This document shows, piece by piece, positions 1 through 7,999 of a stretch of DNA of 64,000 nucleotides. The first letter of the stretch is position 1; each line of letters begins with the position of its first letter. This DNA is from Dokdonella fugitiva (GTDB lineage Bacteria; Pseudomonadota; Gammaproteobacteria; Xanthomonadales; Rhodanobacteraceae). The stretch spans positions 18,687 through 82,686 of the forward strand of contig NZ_SLWQ01000013.1 in assembly GCF_004342425.1 (NCBI RefSeq). The letters run 5' to 3'. A program made the translations under genes and the position numbers. The notes below the pieces were generated by a model. The model was not told the DNA's origin. It saw nothing but the letters and a program-made list of their open reading frames with translations, and made no database searches.

Positions 1-284
1 GCGACGACTTGCCCGCGCTGTTGCGGCGCATGGGCACGGGCCTGCTCGTGACCGAACTCATGGGGCAGGGCGTATCGCTGGTGACCGGCGACTATTCGCG
101 CGGCGCGACCGGGTTCTGGGTCGAGAACGGCGAGATCGCCTACCCGGTCGAAGAGATCACGATCGCCGGGAACCTGCGCGACATGTACGCGAACGTCGTC
201 GCGGTCGGCCGCGACGTCGACCCGCGCTCGCACATACTGACCGGCTCGATCCTGCTGGAACGGATGACGGTTGCGGGCGAATGA
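1..284 (+). CDS. pmbA: PmbA/TldD-family metalloprotease, C-terminal part (5' end outside window)
   Basis: Only the last ~93 codons are present; the frame is open from base 3 and the protein begins upstream of the window. The sequence carries the C-terminal signature of the PmbA (TldE) subunit: a GTGLLVTELMG stretch, a YSRGATGFWVENGEI stretch, and a final segment with NLRDMYANVVAVGRD. In the family PmbA/TldE pairs with TldD to form a cytoplasmic protease that matures modified peptides and degrades the CcdA antitoxin. PmbA is distinguished from TldD by the GFWVENGEI-type tail. The family call is firm. The next gene is 246 bases downstream on the same strand, and nothing recognisable lies between. 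Confidence 0.9.
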   Translation, partial: DDLPALLRRMGTGLLVTELMGQGVSLVTGDYSRGATGFWVENGEIAYPVEEITIAGNLRDMYANVVAVGRDVDPRSHILTGSILLERMTVAGE

Positions 285-530
285 GGCCGGGGGCTGAACA
301 GCATTGCGGCTCCACGCCCCGGCATACGACCCACGGCGACGAGTTCGCGGCAGAGGGTTGCTCCGATGAGACGCGGTGGGCGGATCAGGGCGCGACAGCG
401 CCGGATACGCCGCTCCGCGGCTTGATCCAGCCTGCAGGCCTCGCCCCGGCACCTCCCCATGACTTCCGCGCTATTGTGACCCCGCACGGCGGCGCCCAGA
501 TCGGTACTGCCCCCACAGCGGAGAGCGTGC

Positions 531-956
531 ATGAACGAGAGCGAGAACGGCACGGGTAGCAGCACCACGAACGCAGCATCCGGCGTCCTGCCGGCCGCGA
601 CGTCGAACGACGATCGCACCTGGGCGCTGATCGGCCACCTGTCCGCATTCAGTGCGTTCATCACGGGCATCGGCTGCGTGATCGGGCCGCTGATCGTCTG
701 GCTGGTGAAGCGCGACACCTTGCCGTTCGCGGCCGACCAGGCGAAGGAGGCACTGAACTTCAACATCACCGCGCTCATCGTCGCGGCGGCATTGTGGGTC
801 GTCACGATCGGCACGTTCTTCATCGGCGCGCTGCTCACGGTACCGATCGGCCTGCTGCTGTTCGTGGCCTGGTTCGTGCTGACGATCGTCGCCGCGATCA
901 AGGCGAACGAAGGCGTGGCGTACCGCTATCCGTTCGCGCTGCGCCTCGTGAAGTGA
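531..956 (+). CDS. DUF4870 domain membrane protein
   Basis: A 141-residue protein. The first ~25 residues are polar and Ser/Thr/Asn-rich, followed by three hydrophobic segments (about residues 34-60, 80-100 and 100-125). The segment WALIGHLSAFSAFITGIGCVIGP and the later DQAKEALNFNITALI match the DUF4870 (Tic20-like) family, whose hallmark is an F-A-x-x-Q-x-KEALNFQ motif. No enzymatic function is known for the family; it is an inner-membrane protein. It starts at ATG 531, where the polar N-terminus begins. The neighbour ispA is convergent, so the two do not form an operon. Confidence 0.85.
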   Translation: MNESENGTGSSTTNAASGVLPAATSNDDRTWALIGHLSAFSAFITGIGCVIGPLIVWLVKRDTLPFAADQAKEALNFNITALIVAAALWVVTIGTFFIGALLTVPIGLLLFVAWFVLTIVAAIKANEGVAYRYPFALRLVK

Positions 957-1077
957 AGGCTCGTGCCGGCCATGCGTCACGCGCGGCCGGCATCCTTCGC
1001 GGCACGGGATGAGTCATTGCGACATTGGATCCCTGTGGACGACCCCCTGGCTGGCGCGGGATGAGTCCATGCCGGAC

Positions 1078-1971
1078 TCAACTGGTACGGGCGGAGACGA
1101 AGAGGGCGAGGTCACGCAGGGCGTCGGTACCCGCCTCGAGCGGGGCGATTGCAGCGAGGGCGCGCGCGGTGAGCGTCGCCAGTTCCGCGCGTGACGCGTC
1201 GACGCCGAGGATCGCCGGGTAGGTCGGCTTGTTCGCCGCGACGTCCTTGCCTGCGGTCTTGCCGAGCTGCGCGGTGTCGGCCTCGATGTCGAGCAGGTCG
1301 TCGCGGATCTGGAACGCGAGGCCGATCGAGTGGCCGTAGGTTTCGAGCGCGTCGAGCGTGTCGGCGTCGCGCACGCCCGCCGCGAGTGCGCCGAGGCGCA
1401 CCGACGCGCGGATCAAGGCGCCGGTCTTGTGTACGTGCATGCGCTCGAGTTCGCTGGCGTCGAGGACGTGCCCGACCGCCGCGAGGTCGAAGGCCTGTCC
1501 GCCCGCCATGCCGTGGGAGCCGCAGGCGCCGGCGAGCGTGCGCAGCATCGCGAGATGGTTCACGGGATCCGTCACCAGGGCGGGATCGTTCGCCAGCACC
1601 TCGAACGCGAGTGCCTGCAGCGCGTCGCCGGCGAGGATCGCCATCGCCTCGCCGAACACGATGTGGCAGGTCGGCCGGCCACGACGCAGGTCGTCGTCGT
1701 CCATCGCCGGGAGGTCGTCGTGCACGAGCGAGTAGGCGTGAATGATCTCGACCGCGGCGGCCGATGCATCCAGTCGCTCAGGCGCCGCGCCAAACGCGAG
1801 CCCAGTCGAGTAGACGAGCAACGGCCGCAAGCGCTTGCCCCCGCCGAGCACCGCGTAGCGCATCGCGCGATGCAACTCGACCGGCGGCTGCGCCTCATCC
1901 GGCAGCACGCGCGCCAACGCCTCGTCCGCACGCGCCGACAGCGCCACAAGTTCAGGTGTCAGCTCGTTCAC
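1078..1971 (-). CDS. ispA: Farnesyl diphosphate synthase (geranyltranstransferase)
   Basis: Condenses isopentenyl diphosphate with DMAPP/GPP to give farnesyl diphosphate in the cytoplasmic isoprenoid pathway. Both aspartate-rich motifs are present: the first (LVHDDLPAMDDDDLRRG) binds the allylic diphosphate, and the second (IRDDLLDIEAD) lies near residue 225. GGKRLRPLL is the conserved early motif. From GTG 1971 the protein is 297 residues, matching the usual 295-300, and begins VNELTPELVAL like its relatives. An in-frame GTG at 2022 would add 17 residues that look like non-coding sequence. The chosen GTG overlaps the stop of a short upstream reading frame (GTGA), so translational coupling is possible. 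xseB lies upstream as in many gammaproteobacteria, but the usual downstream dxs is absent. Confidence 0.93.
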   Translation of the reverse strand: MNELTPELVALSARADEALARVLPDEAQPPVELHRAMRYAVLGGGKRLRPLLVYSTGLAFGAAPERLDASAAAVEIIHAYSLVHDDLPAMDDDDLRRGRPTCHIVFGEAMAILAGDALQALAFEVLANDPALVTDPVNHLAMLRTLAGACGSHGMAGGQAFDLAAVGHVLDASELERMHVHKTGALIRASVRLGALAAGVRDADTLDALETYGHSIGLAFQIRDDLLDIEADTAQLGKTAGKDVAANKPTYPAILGVDASRAELATLTARALAAIAPLEAGTDALRDLALFVSARTS

Positions 1972-2050
1972 GCGGGAAAGATGCTCTCGATGAAGTATGT
2001 GGCGAGCCGCATAGCGGGCCACTTACGCGGGAAAGATGCTCTTGATGAAG
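1970..2050 (-). repeat. Two 26-bp direct repeats forming tandem mini-ORFs upstream of ispA
   Basis: Bases 1970-1995 and 2025-2050 are identical except for one position and are spaced 55 bases apart. Read on the minus strand, each copy is the 3' end of a tiny reading frame. The distal frame begins at ATG 2060 and encodes 12 residues ending FIKSIFPA; the proximal begins at ATG 2012 and encodes 14 residues ending FIESIFPA. The TGA of the proximal frame overlaps the ispA GTG. Both have start and stop codons, but no strong ribosome binding site is visible. They could be leader peptides or a duplicated regulatory element; coding status is unproven. Confidence 0.5.
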
Positions 2051-2167
2051 AGTGCGGCCATGGATGGGCGCTCCGGGATTCAGGGATGCGCAGCCTTCCA
2101 CTCGAATGTCGACTCATCGTCGAAGCCGCGATCATGGACGATCGCAAAGGTCCCCTGATCGCACAAG

Positions 2168-2419
2168 CTACGGCACGTCGGGGTCGAAGGGCTGCGCATT
2201 TTCCGGCGCCGCCGGATCCAGCAACTGGCTCACGCGCAGCTTCGCCTGGTCGAGCGCGCCCTGGCAGTTGCGGTAGAGGGCGATGCCGCGCTCGAAGGAT
2301 TGCAGCGATTCGTCGAGGCTGAGGTCGCCCTGTTCCATGCGGCCGACGAGCTGTTCGAGTTCGTCGAGGGACTTCTCGAAGTCGGCGACGTGCGAGGTAT
2401 CGGTGGCGGGCTTTGGCAT
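2168..2419 (-). CDS. xseB: Exodeoxyribonuclease VII small subunit
   Basis: An 83-residue acidic helical protein. The segment DFEKSLDELEQLVGRMEQGDLSLDESLQSFERGIALYRNCQGAL is the full XseB signature. With the large subunit XseA (not in this window) it forms exonuclease VII, which degrades single-stranded DNA in both directions and acts in repair. The length matches the family norm of about 80. It starts 11 bases after the tilS stop and precedes ispA, so tilS-xseB-ispA is probably one leftward transcript, interrupted before ispA by a ~200-base spacer holding the repeated mini-ORFs. Confidence 0.95.
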   Translation of the reverse strand: MPKPATDTSHVADFEKSLDELEQLVGRMEQGDLSLDESLQSFERGIALYRNCQGALDQAKLRVSQLLDPAAPENAQPFDPDVP

Positions 2420-2430
2420 GGGCGCGAAAA

Positions 2431-3810
2431 CTAGCTCAGGGCGTCGGCAAGATCAATCGCGAGGCGGTCGCCACCGCGGTGCGGGCCGCCTTCGGCGGAT
2501 GTCCATTCGACGCGCGCGCCGAGGGGGGCGAGCAGGGCGGTGCCGCTCTCGCTGAGCCAGATGTCGGCGACCGCGACGAGGGTGCCCTCGGCATCGAACA
2601 CGAGCGGCAGCCGGCCGCGCTTCCACGGCGGCACGCCCGCTTCCTGGAAGAGGTCACGCAGCTCGCGCGTGCGCCCGCCACTGGACAGGCGCAGGCTCTC
2701 GCCGCCGCGGCGAAAGCGTACCTGCAGCGCCGTCGGCAGGCGCACGGCGCCGTCCGGGCCGCACAGGCGCAGCACGCCGAGGTCGAGCGGCAGGGTGAGC
2801 GGGCTTCCGTCGAACGAGCCGACCCATTCGAGCGGCGGGAACTGCAGCGGCGCGAGTGCGTGCAGCAGGTCGCGATAGCGGCGTACCTCGGTCCCCGGCC
2901 AGCGCACGCAGGGCTGGCGGTCCTCGCCGGCCTCGCCGAGCTGGCGCACGAGTTCGGCCGCCTGGTAATGCGTGGGTTCGGGCAGGTCGAGTGCGCGCAG
3001 CCACCGGCGCAACACGGGATCGCGCAGCGCGGCGGGCAGGGCGAGCCACTCGCGGAACTGCAATGTCGAAGGATCCAGGCCCTGGATGCGCGCGAGCGCG
3101 CGTTCGGCTTCGACGTCGATGAATTCGGCCGCCGCGCGCGCCCAGGCGGCGCTCTGCGCGATGCTGCTCTCGGCTTCGGGCCAGCGCGCGCTGATGCGTG
3201 GCATCACCTGCATGCGCAGGTAGTTGCGGTCGATGGTCTGGTCCGCATTGCTCGGGTCGGCGATCCAGCCCAGTCGATGCTGGTCGGCGTACTCGCGCAG
3301 GGCCGCGCGCGGCAGCAGCAGCAGCGGGCGCCAGGCGAAGCCGCGGCCGAGGCGGCGCAGCGGACGCATCGCGCCGATGCCTTCGGGGCCGGAGCCGCGC
3401 AGCAGTTTCAGCAGCACGGTTTCGGCCTGGTCGTCGCGATGATGGGCGAGGGCGACGATTTCGCCGGGCGAGAGCAGGGTCTCGATCGCCGCGTAGCGCG
3501 CGCGGCGTGCGCTCGCCTCGAGGCCGAGCCCGGGGCTGCGCACGACGTCGACCGCACGGACGACGAGCTCCACGCCGAGTGCATCGGCGAACTCGCGGCA
3601 GCGGCGTGCCCACGCCTCGCTCTCCTCGTGCAGGCCATGGTCGACGTGCACCGCGCGCAGGCCGCGTGCACGCACCGCCTCCGATTGCGCCAGCGCGTGC
3701 AGCAGCACCATCGAGTCGAGGCCGCCACTGAATGCGGCGAGGATCGGCGTCTGCGGCAACTCGGCGAGCGCCGATTCGATGATGTCGCGGACGCGGCGGC
3801 CCGGAGTCAT
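2431..3810 (-). CDS. tilS: tRNA(Ile)-lysidine synthetase
   Basis: Converts C34 of the CAU-anticodon tRNA-Ile to lysidine using ATP and lysine, switching its decoding to AUA; essential in most bacteria. The N-terminal PP-loop SGGLDSMVLLHAL sits at about residues 29-41. HVDHGLH and the HHRDDQAETVLL motif follow, then the TilS middle and C-terminal domains with SGGRTRELRDLFQEAGVPPWKR near the end. At 459 residues it is full length. The start at 3810 lies 16 bases after the tdh stop, suggesting cotranscription with tdh. Base composition is like its neighbours. Confidence 0.95.
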   Translation of the reverse strand: MTPGRRVRDIIESALAELPQTPILAAFSGGLDSMVLLHALAQSEAVRARGLRAVHVDHGLHEESEAWARRCREFADALGVELVVRAVDVVRSPGLGLEASARRARYAAIETLLSPGEIVALAHHRDDQAETVLLKLLRGSGPEGIGAMRPLRRLGRGFAWRPLLLLPRAALREYADQHRLGWIADPSNADQTIDRNYLRMQVMPRISARWPEAESSIAQSAAWARAAAEFIDVEAERALARIQGLDPSTLQFREWLALPAALRDPVLRRWLRALDLPEPTHYQAAELVRQLGEAGEDRQPCVRWPGTEVRRYRDLLHALAPLQFPPLEWVGSFDGSPLTLPLDLGVLRLCGPDGAVRLPTALQVRFRRGGESLRLSSGGRTRELRDLFQEAGVPPWKRGRLPLVFDAEGTLVAVADIWLSESGTALLAPLGARVEWTSAEGGPHRGGDRLAIDLADALS

Positions 3811-3826
3811 GCCGGCGGTCTTCGCA

Positions 3827-4849
3827 TCAGGCCCAGGAACAGACCACCTTGCCGCAGTTGCCCGAATCCATGAGGTCGAAACCCTTCTGGAAATCGTCGA
3901 TGTGGATCTGGTGCGTGAGCACCTTCTGCAGCGGGAAACCGGTCAGCACCATCTGCGTCATCTTGTACCAGGTCTCGTACATGCGCCGGCCGTAGATGCC
4001 GTGCAGGGTGAGCCCCTTGAAGATGACCTTGTCCCAGTCGATGCCGGCGCCGTTCGGCAGGATCCCGAGCAGGGCGACCTTGCCGCCGTGGTACATGCAA
4101 TCGAGCATGTCGCTGAAGGCGCGCGGGTTGCCGCTCATCTCGAGCGCCACGTCGAAGCCTTCCATGTGCAGGTCCTTCACGACGTCCTTGAGCGACTGCT
4201 TGGACACGTTGACGACGCGCGTCGCACCCATGTCGGCGGCGAGCTTGAGGCGGTAGTCGTTGACGTCGGTGACGACGACGTTGCGCGCGCCGACGTGCTT
4301 GCAGATGCCCGCGGCGATGATGCCGATCGGGCCCGCGCCGGTGATGAGCACGTCTTCGCCAATGACGTCGAACTCGAGCGCGCAGTGCGCGGCGTTGCCG
4401 TAAGGATCGAAGAACGCGGCGAGTTCGCTCGGGATCTGGTCGGGAATCGGCCACAGGTTCGACGCCGGCACCGCCACGAACTCGGCGAACGCGCCATTGC
4501 GGTTGACGCCGATGCCGACCGTGTTCGGGCACAGGTGCTGCTTGCCTGCGCGGCAGTTGCGGCAGACGCCGCAGACGATGTGGCCTTCCGCCGAGACGCG
4601 CTGGCCGAGGCTGTAGCCGCGCACGCCCGGGCCCATGTCGACGATGCGGCCGACGAACTCGTGGCCGATCACCAGGCCCGGCTTGATGACGCGCTGCGAC
4701 CACTCGTCCCACTTGTAGATGTGCAGGTCGGTGCCGCAGATCGCGGTCTTCTCGAGCTTGATGAGCACGTCGTTGGGGCCGATCTCCGGAACCGGGACTT
4801 CCTCCATCCAGATTCCACGCGCGGCTTCGCGCTTGACCAGGGCCTTCAT
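3827..4849 (-). CDS. tdh: L-threonine 3-dehydrogenase
   Basis: Zinc-dependent medium-chain dehydrogenase that oxidises threonine to 2-amino-3-ketobutyrate with NAD+. Visible signatures are the catalytic zinc motif AICGTDLHIYKWDEW, GHEFVGRI, the four-cysteine structural-zinc loop (CGVCRNCRAGKQHLC), the Rossmann glycine stretch GAGPIGIIAAGI, and the DFQKGFDLMDSGNCGKVV C-terminus. Starting at ATG 4849 gives 340 residues beginning MKALVKREAARGIWMEE, which aligns with the E. coli start; ATGs at 4852 and 4861 are alternatives. No strong Shine-Dalgarno sequence is visible for any of them. The partner ligase gene kbl is not adjacent. Confidence 0.95.
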   Translation of the reverse strand: MKALVKREAARGIWMEEVPVPEIGPNDVLIKLEKTAICGTDLHIYKWDEWSQRVIKPGLVIGHEFVGRIVDMGPGVRGYSLGQRVSAEGHIVCGVCRNCRAGKQHLCPNTVGIGVNRNGAFAEFVAVPASNLWPIPDQIPSELAAFFDPYGNAAHCALEFDVIGEDVLITGAGPIGIIAAGICKHVGARNVVVTDVNDYRLKLAADMGATRVVNVSKQSLKDVVKDLHMEGFDVALEMSGNPRAFSDMLDCMYHGGKVALLGILPNGAGIDWDKVIFKGLTLHGIYGRRMYETWYKMTQMVLTGFPLQKVLTHQIHIDDFQKGFDLMDSGNCGKVVCSWA

Positions 4850-4924
4850 CATCTGCGACATGGACGGGCTCGATGCGGGTGGGAAAACCCGGGGATTATA
4901 CGCCGCCCACGCGGGCGCGGCGCA

Positions 4925-5500
4925 GCGCTCGCGCACGAATCGCAGGCTTGGCCCGGGCGCCGCGCGTCATCGATGCCGTCGCCGGCCATCGTGGCGCGGC
5001 GCCCCTGTCGTCGCAGCAGGTGCACGAGCGCGACCTTGTCGGCGCGCGCGCGAGATCGCGCTGCGCCTCACCGATACCGAGCCGGCGTGCGATCGCCGTG
5101 GTCGTCGCGAGCCGCCATGACGATGCGCACGCCTTCGCGCAACGCATCGAGCGGCCAGCGAGGCGACCGTCGACGACGAGGTGCATCACGCTCGCGCCGT
5201 CTGCGCGCACGCGCCGCAGTGAAGAGGCGTCGATGCCGTGCCCGCGCGGGAAACCGGCATGGCCGGGCGCGACGGCGCGCCCGCCGACCCGACCGCGCAT
5301 CGATGCCGGTCGTCGATGCGAAGTCCGACACCCGCTCGGCACGCGTTCGCTAGCCTGGTCGTGGCCCGCGGCGATGAGCAGCACCTCGTCGGCCACCCAG
5401 CCGGGTGCGGGCATGACCTCGCGAACGCGGCCGGCCTTCGGTGAGCGTGCCGGTCTGTCGACGACGAGCCCGTCGATGCGGCGCATCGCGGAACACCGGC
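4925..5500 (-). pseudogene. Decayed P1B-type (heavy-metal) P-type ATPase fragment
   Basis: No frame is open throughout, but pieces of the cytoplasmic part of a metal-transporting ATPase appear in the right order across the three minus-strand frames. They are IDGLVVD running into QTGTLTEG (phosphorylation motif, D-K-T-G-T with a base lost in the lysine codon) near 5430-5470; DEVLLIAAG; FASTTGI and GRVGGRAVAPG; VDGRLAG; DALREGVRIVM near 5101-5152; ARRLGIGEAQRDL; ADKVALVHLL; and MAGDGIDDA (GDGxxD hinge) near 4963-4986. The membrane domains on both sides are missing. Repeated frameshifts show that the gene is dead. The relation to copper or other soft-metal export is inferred from the family. Confidence 0.8.
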
Positions 5501-5519
5501 CTGCGCCGCGCGACCGCCG

Positions 5520-5672
5520 GCGACGATCGCCCCGTCACGCTCACCGCGTCTGTAACCGCTTTCATTGCGCAGCAGGCCCTTCGAGCTCTTAGTGGCGCAG
5601 CGCGTCGATGCCGATGCCGCGATCGGCCGCCAGCCGGCCGATGCTCAGGGACGCGCGATGGCGGGTGTTCAT
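5520..5672 (-). pseudogene. Decayed MerR-family regulator, N-terminal DNA-binding part
   Basis: From ATG 5672 the frame reads RASLSIGRLAADRGIGIDALRH and then hits a stop at 5589. After a frame change the sequence continues KGLLRNESGYRR. Together these reproduce the MerR wing-helix signature (IGRLA..GV..DTIRYYE..GLL......GYR.Y). The effector-binding C-terminus is absent, and the ATPase remnant follows almost at once on the same strand. The locus looks like a former MerR/P1B-ATPase metal-resistance pair collapsed by deletion and frameshifts. No function is expected. Confidence 0.75.
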
Positions 5673-5679
5673 GCATGGG

Positions 5680-5711
5680 AGGGTAAACCGCGGGCCAGGT
5701 TCCGGGTCGAA
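5680..5711 (-). promoter_or_regulatory. MerR-type promoter/operator remnant with long spacer
   Basis: On the minus strand a -35-like TCGACC (5705-5710) is separated by 19 bases from a -10-like TACCCT (5680-5685). The spacer carries the dyad AACC-N8-GGTT. The over-long 19-base spacer and central dyad are the classical layout of MerR/CueR-controlled promoters, and it sits directly before the MerR remnant. A transcript would start almost at its ATG, so it would be nearly leaderless. Pattern recognition only. Confidence 0.45.
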
Positions 5712-5824
5712 CACCTCGCCCCGGTGGCAAATGAGAACGGGTCGGCTTGTGCGCCTGCGGCATTGCGCGGACACTAAAGCCCTGTGTCATGCAAGTGGCA
5801 TAGGGGGGAATCGACGGGGGGTCG

Positions 5825-6361
5825 ATGGATATTCTCGGTTTTTTCAAGCGTCTTTTCGGTGCGGGCGGCAGCGAGCGCGCGCCGCCGCAGCGTCGTGCCG
5901 GACCGCGCCTGAATGCGCGCGGCGGCATGCGCGTGCTCGTGGTCGACGATTCGACCACGGTCGTGACCCTGCTCGGCCGCATGCTGCGGCAGAACGGTTA
6001 CGTCGTGCTCGAGGCATTCGATGCGGAGAAGGGCGTCGAGCTCGCGCTCGCCGAGCGGCCCGACCTGGTCTTCCTCGACATCGTGTTGCCGGGCATGAGC
6101 GGCTTCGCCGCGCTGCGCCAGTTGCGCCGGCAGCCGGCCACGCGCGACATCCCGATCATCATGATGAGCGGCAACGAGCAGGCGACCGAACAATTCTATG
6201 CGCAGCGCATCGGTGCGGACGACTTCATGAAGAAGCCGTTCTCGCGCTCGGAAGTATTCATGCGCATCGAGAACCTGCTCGACGTCTCGCTGCTGCCGCG
6301 CCGCCACTACATGCACGCTTCCGCGCAGGGCGCCGCGCCGGAGTCGTCGCCATTCCCGTGA
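5825..6361 (+). CDS. Single-domain response regulator (PilH/CheY-like)
   Basis: 178 residues: a ~35-residue basic N-terminal extension, one receiver domain (about residues 36-155) and a short Pro/Ser tail. The receiver has the acidic pair VVDDS, the phospho-acceptor Asp at about residue 85 (LVFLDIVLPG), the Ser of IIMMSGNE and the Lys of MKKPFS, so it should be phosphorylatable. There is no output domain, so it probably acts by protein contact, as PilH/CheY do. The N-terminal IxGFFKRLFG stretch is an amphipathic helix. No cognate kinase adjoins it. The start ATG 5825 follows a G-rich stretch. Confidence 0.85.
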   Translation: MDILGFFKRLFGAGGSERAPPQRRAGPRLNARGGMRVLVVDDSTTVVTLLGRMLRQNGYVVLEAFDAEKGVELALAERPDLVFLDIVLPGMSGFAALRQLRRQPATRDIPIIMMSGNEQATEQFYAQRIGADDFMKKPFSRSEVFMRIENLLDVSLLPRRHYMHASAQGAAPESSPFP

Positions 6362-6404
6362 ACCGCGCGCACGCGTGCGCCCGGGATGGCACCCTACGCG
6401 CCGC

Positions 6405-7364
6405 ATGAACCGGACCGACCAGCGCCCGCGCGCGATCTTCCTGATGGGCCCGACCGCGAGCGGCAAGACCGCGCTTGCGTGCTTGCTCGCCGAGCGTTTC
6501 GGGCTCGACCTCGTGAGCGTCGATTCGGCGCTCGTCTATCGCGGCCTCGACATCGGTGCCGCCAAGCCCGATGCGGCGACGCTCGCGCGCCATCCGCATC
6601 GCCTCGTCGACATCCGCGACCCGGCGCAGGCGTACTCCGCGGCCGACTTCCGTGCCGACGCGCTCGCCGCCATGGACGAGATCACGCGCGCAGGGCGCGT
6701 GCCGCTGCTCGTCGGTGGCACCGGCCTCTACTTCCGTGCACTCGAGCACGGCCTGTCGGCGTTGCCGGATGCAGATCCCGATGTGCGCCGCCGCCTGGCC
6801 GACGAGGCGCGGGAAGCGGGCTGGGCCACGTTGCACGAGCGCCTGCGCCGCCTCGACCCGCTGGCCGCCGAACGGATCCGCCCCGGCGACGCGCAGCGCA
6901 TCCAGCGTGCCCTCGAGGTGATCGAGCTCAGCGGTCGGCCGCTGTCGGCGCAACAGGACGGCCCGCGCTCGCGACTGCCGTGGCGAGTGCTCAAGCTCGC
7001 CCTCGTGCCGGCCGAACGTTCGCTGCTGCACGAGCGCATCGCGCGGCGCTTCGACGCGATGCTCGCCGAAGGTTTCCTCGACGAGGCGCGCCGCCTGCGC
7101 GCCGACCCCGCCTGGCACCCGGACCTGCCGGCCATGCGGGCAGTCGGTTATCGCCAGGCGTGGCCCTGCCTCGATGGCGAAATCGACGTCGCGACATTCC
7201 GCGACCGCGCCGTCTTCGCCACGCGCCAGCTCGCCAAACGTCAAATTACGTGGCTGCGCAGCGAGCTCGATGCACGCTGGTTCGACCCGGATCGAGGCAC
7301 GTTGGCCGACGATGCGTCGCGCGCGTTGGCGTTGTTCGGCCTTGGCGGCGATCCGTCGTCATAA
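6405..7364 (+). CDS. miaA: tRNA dimethylallyltransferase
   Basis: Transfers a dimethylallyl group to N6 of A37 in tRNAs reading UNN codons. The P-loop GPTASGKTALA follows the N-terminus directly; VDSALVYRGLDIGAAKP, HRLVDIRDP, LLVGGTGLYFRAL and the RDRAVFATRQLAKRQITWLR motif complete the family pattern. From ATG 6405 the protein has 319 residues, near the usual 310-317. An upstream in-frame start at 6375 adds ten residues not found in relatives. It heads the conserved miaA-hfq-hflX-hflK-hflC order. Its substrate DMAPP comes from the isoprenoid pathway that ispA also draws on. Confidence 0.96.
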   Translation: MNRTDQRPRAIFLMGPTASGKTALACLLAERFGLDLVSVDSALVYRGLDIGAAKPDAATLARHPHRLVDIRDPAQAYSAADFRADALAAMDEITRAGRVPLLVGGTGLYFRALEHGLSALPDADPDVRRRLADEAREAGWATLHERLRRLDPLAAERIRPGDAQRIQRALEVIELSGRPLSAQQDGPRSRLPWRVLKLALVPAERSLLHERIARRFDAMLAEGFLDEARRLRADPAWHPDLPAMRAVGYRQAWPCLDGEIDVATFRDRAVFATRQLAKRQITWLRSELDARWFDPDRGTLADDASRALALFGLGGDPSS

Positions 7365-7510
7365 CTGTGGACGGCGTCGTTTTCTTTTGTGGGAACAAAT
7401 CGTTAAGATGACGAAACTGAATGCGGGTTGAATCGGACGTGACGCGCGGCTGGGTAGCGGTCACACGACCTTTTGCCGGTTCGGGGTTCTCGGTGCAGGA
7501 GAAGAAGACC

Positions 7511-7792
7511 ATGTCCAAGGGGCAGTCCTTGCAGGATCCGTTTTTGAACGCGTTGCGCCGCGAGCGCATCCCCGTATCCATCTATCTGGTCAACGGCATC
7601 AAGCTGCAGGGCACGGTCGAGTCGTTCGACCAGTTCGTCGTCCTGCTGCGCAACACGGTGAGCCAGATGGTCTACAAGCACGCGATCTCGACCGTCGTGC
7701 CCTCGCGCAACGTGCGCGTGGGCGGCGCGGAAGGGCACGCGCCGCATGCGGCACCCGCGCCGGAAGCGCACGAGGAGAACGAAGGCGCCTGA
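7511..7792 (+). CDS. hfq: RNA chaperone Hfq
   Basis: 93 residues. The Sm1 motif (SLQDPFLNALRRERIPVSIYLVNGIKLQG) and the Sm2 motif (VYKHAISTVVPSR) are intact, including Q8 and the YKH tripeptide used by the proximal RNA-binding face. Hfq forms a ring hexamer that pairs small RNAs with mRNAs. The C-terminal tail is short and rich in His, Pro and Glu. ATG 7511 is preceded by an AGGAG stretch, and MSKGQSLQDPF is the usual beginning; a longer frame from 7421 is not supported. A possible promoter with a TTAAGAT -10-like element lies near 7402-7408, but I am not sure of it. Confidence 0.97.
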   Translation: MSKGQSLQDPFLNALRRERIPVSIYLVNGIKLQGTVESFDQFVVLLRNTVSQMVYKHAISTVVPSRNVRVGGAEGHAPHAAPAPEAHEENEGA

Positions 7793-7999
7793 GCCCGGGC
7801 CCTTGAAGCGCCGTGCCCGCGGCCACACCAAGGGCTCTCCGGGCGGGATCTGCACGAAACGGCGATCCGCCCGTTGCGGCACGGCGGCGGCTCCGGCTTG
7901 CGGAACCGTCGTACGCGGAGGGCGCTCGCGCCGCCGCGCGCGATCCGTCGTGGATCGTGCCGCTGGAATTTCCCAACGCCCTGTCGCGAGGCCACTCCG

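Noticed and set aside
2413..5353. Long plus-strand frames opposite tilS and tdh
   Set aside because: Low-complexity Arg/Ala/Gly translations mirroring well-supported minus-strand genes.
7421..7510. N-terminal extension of hfq from an upstream start
   Set aside because: The extra residues are not found in Hfq; the AGGAG site and conserved MSKGQSLQDPF start point to 7511.
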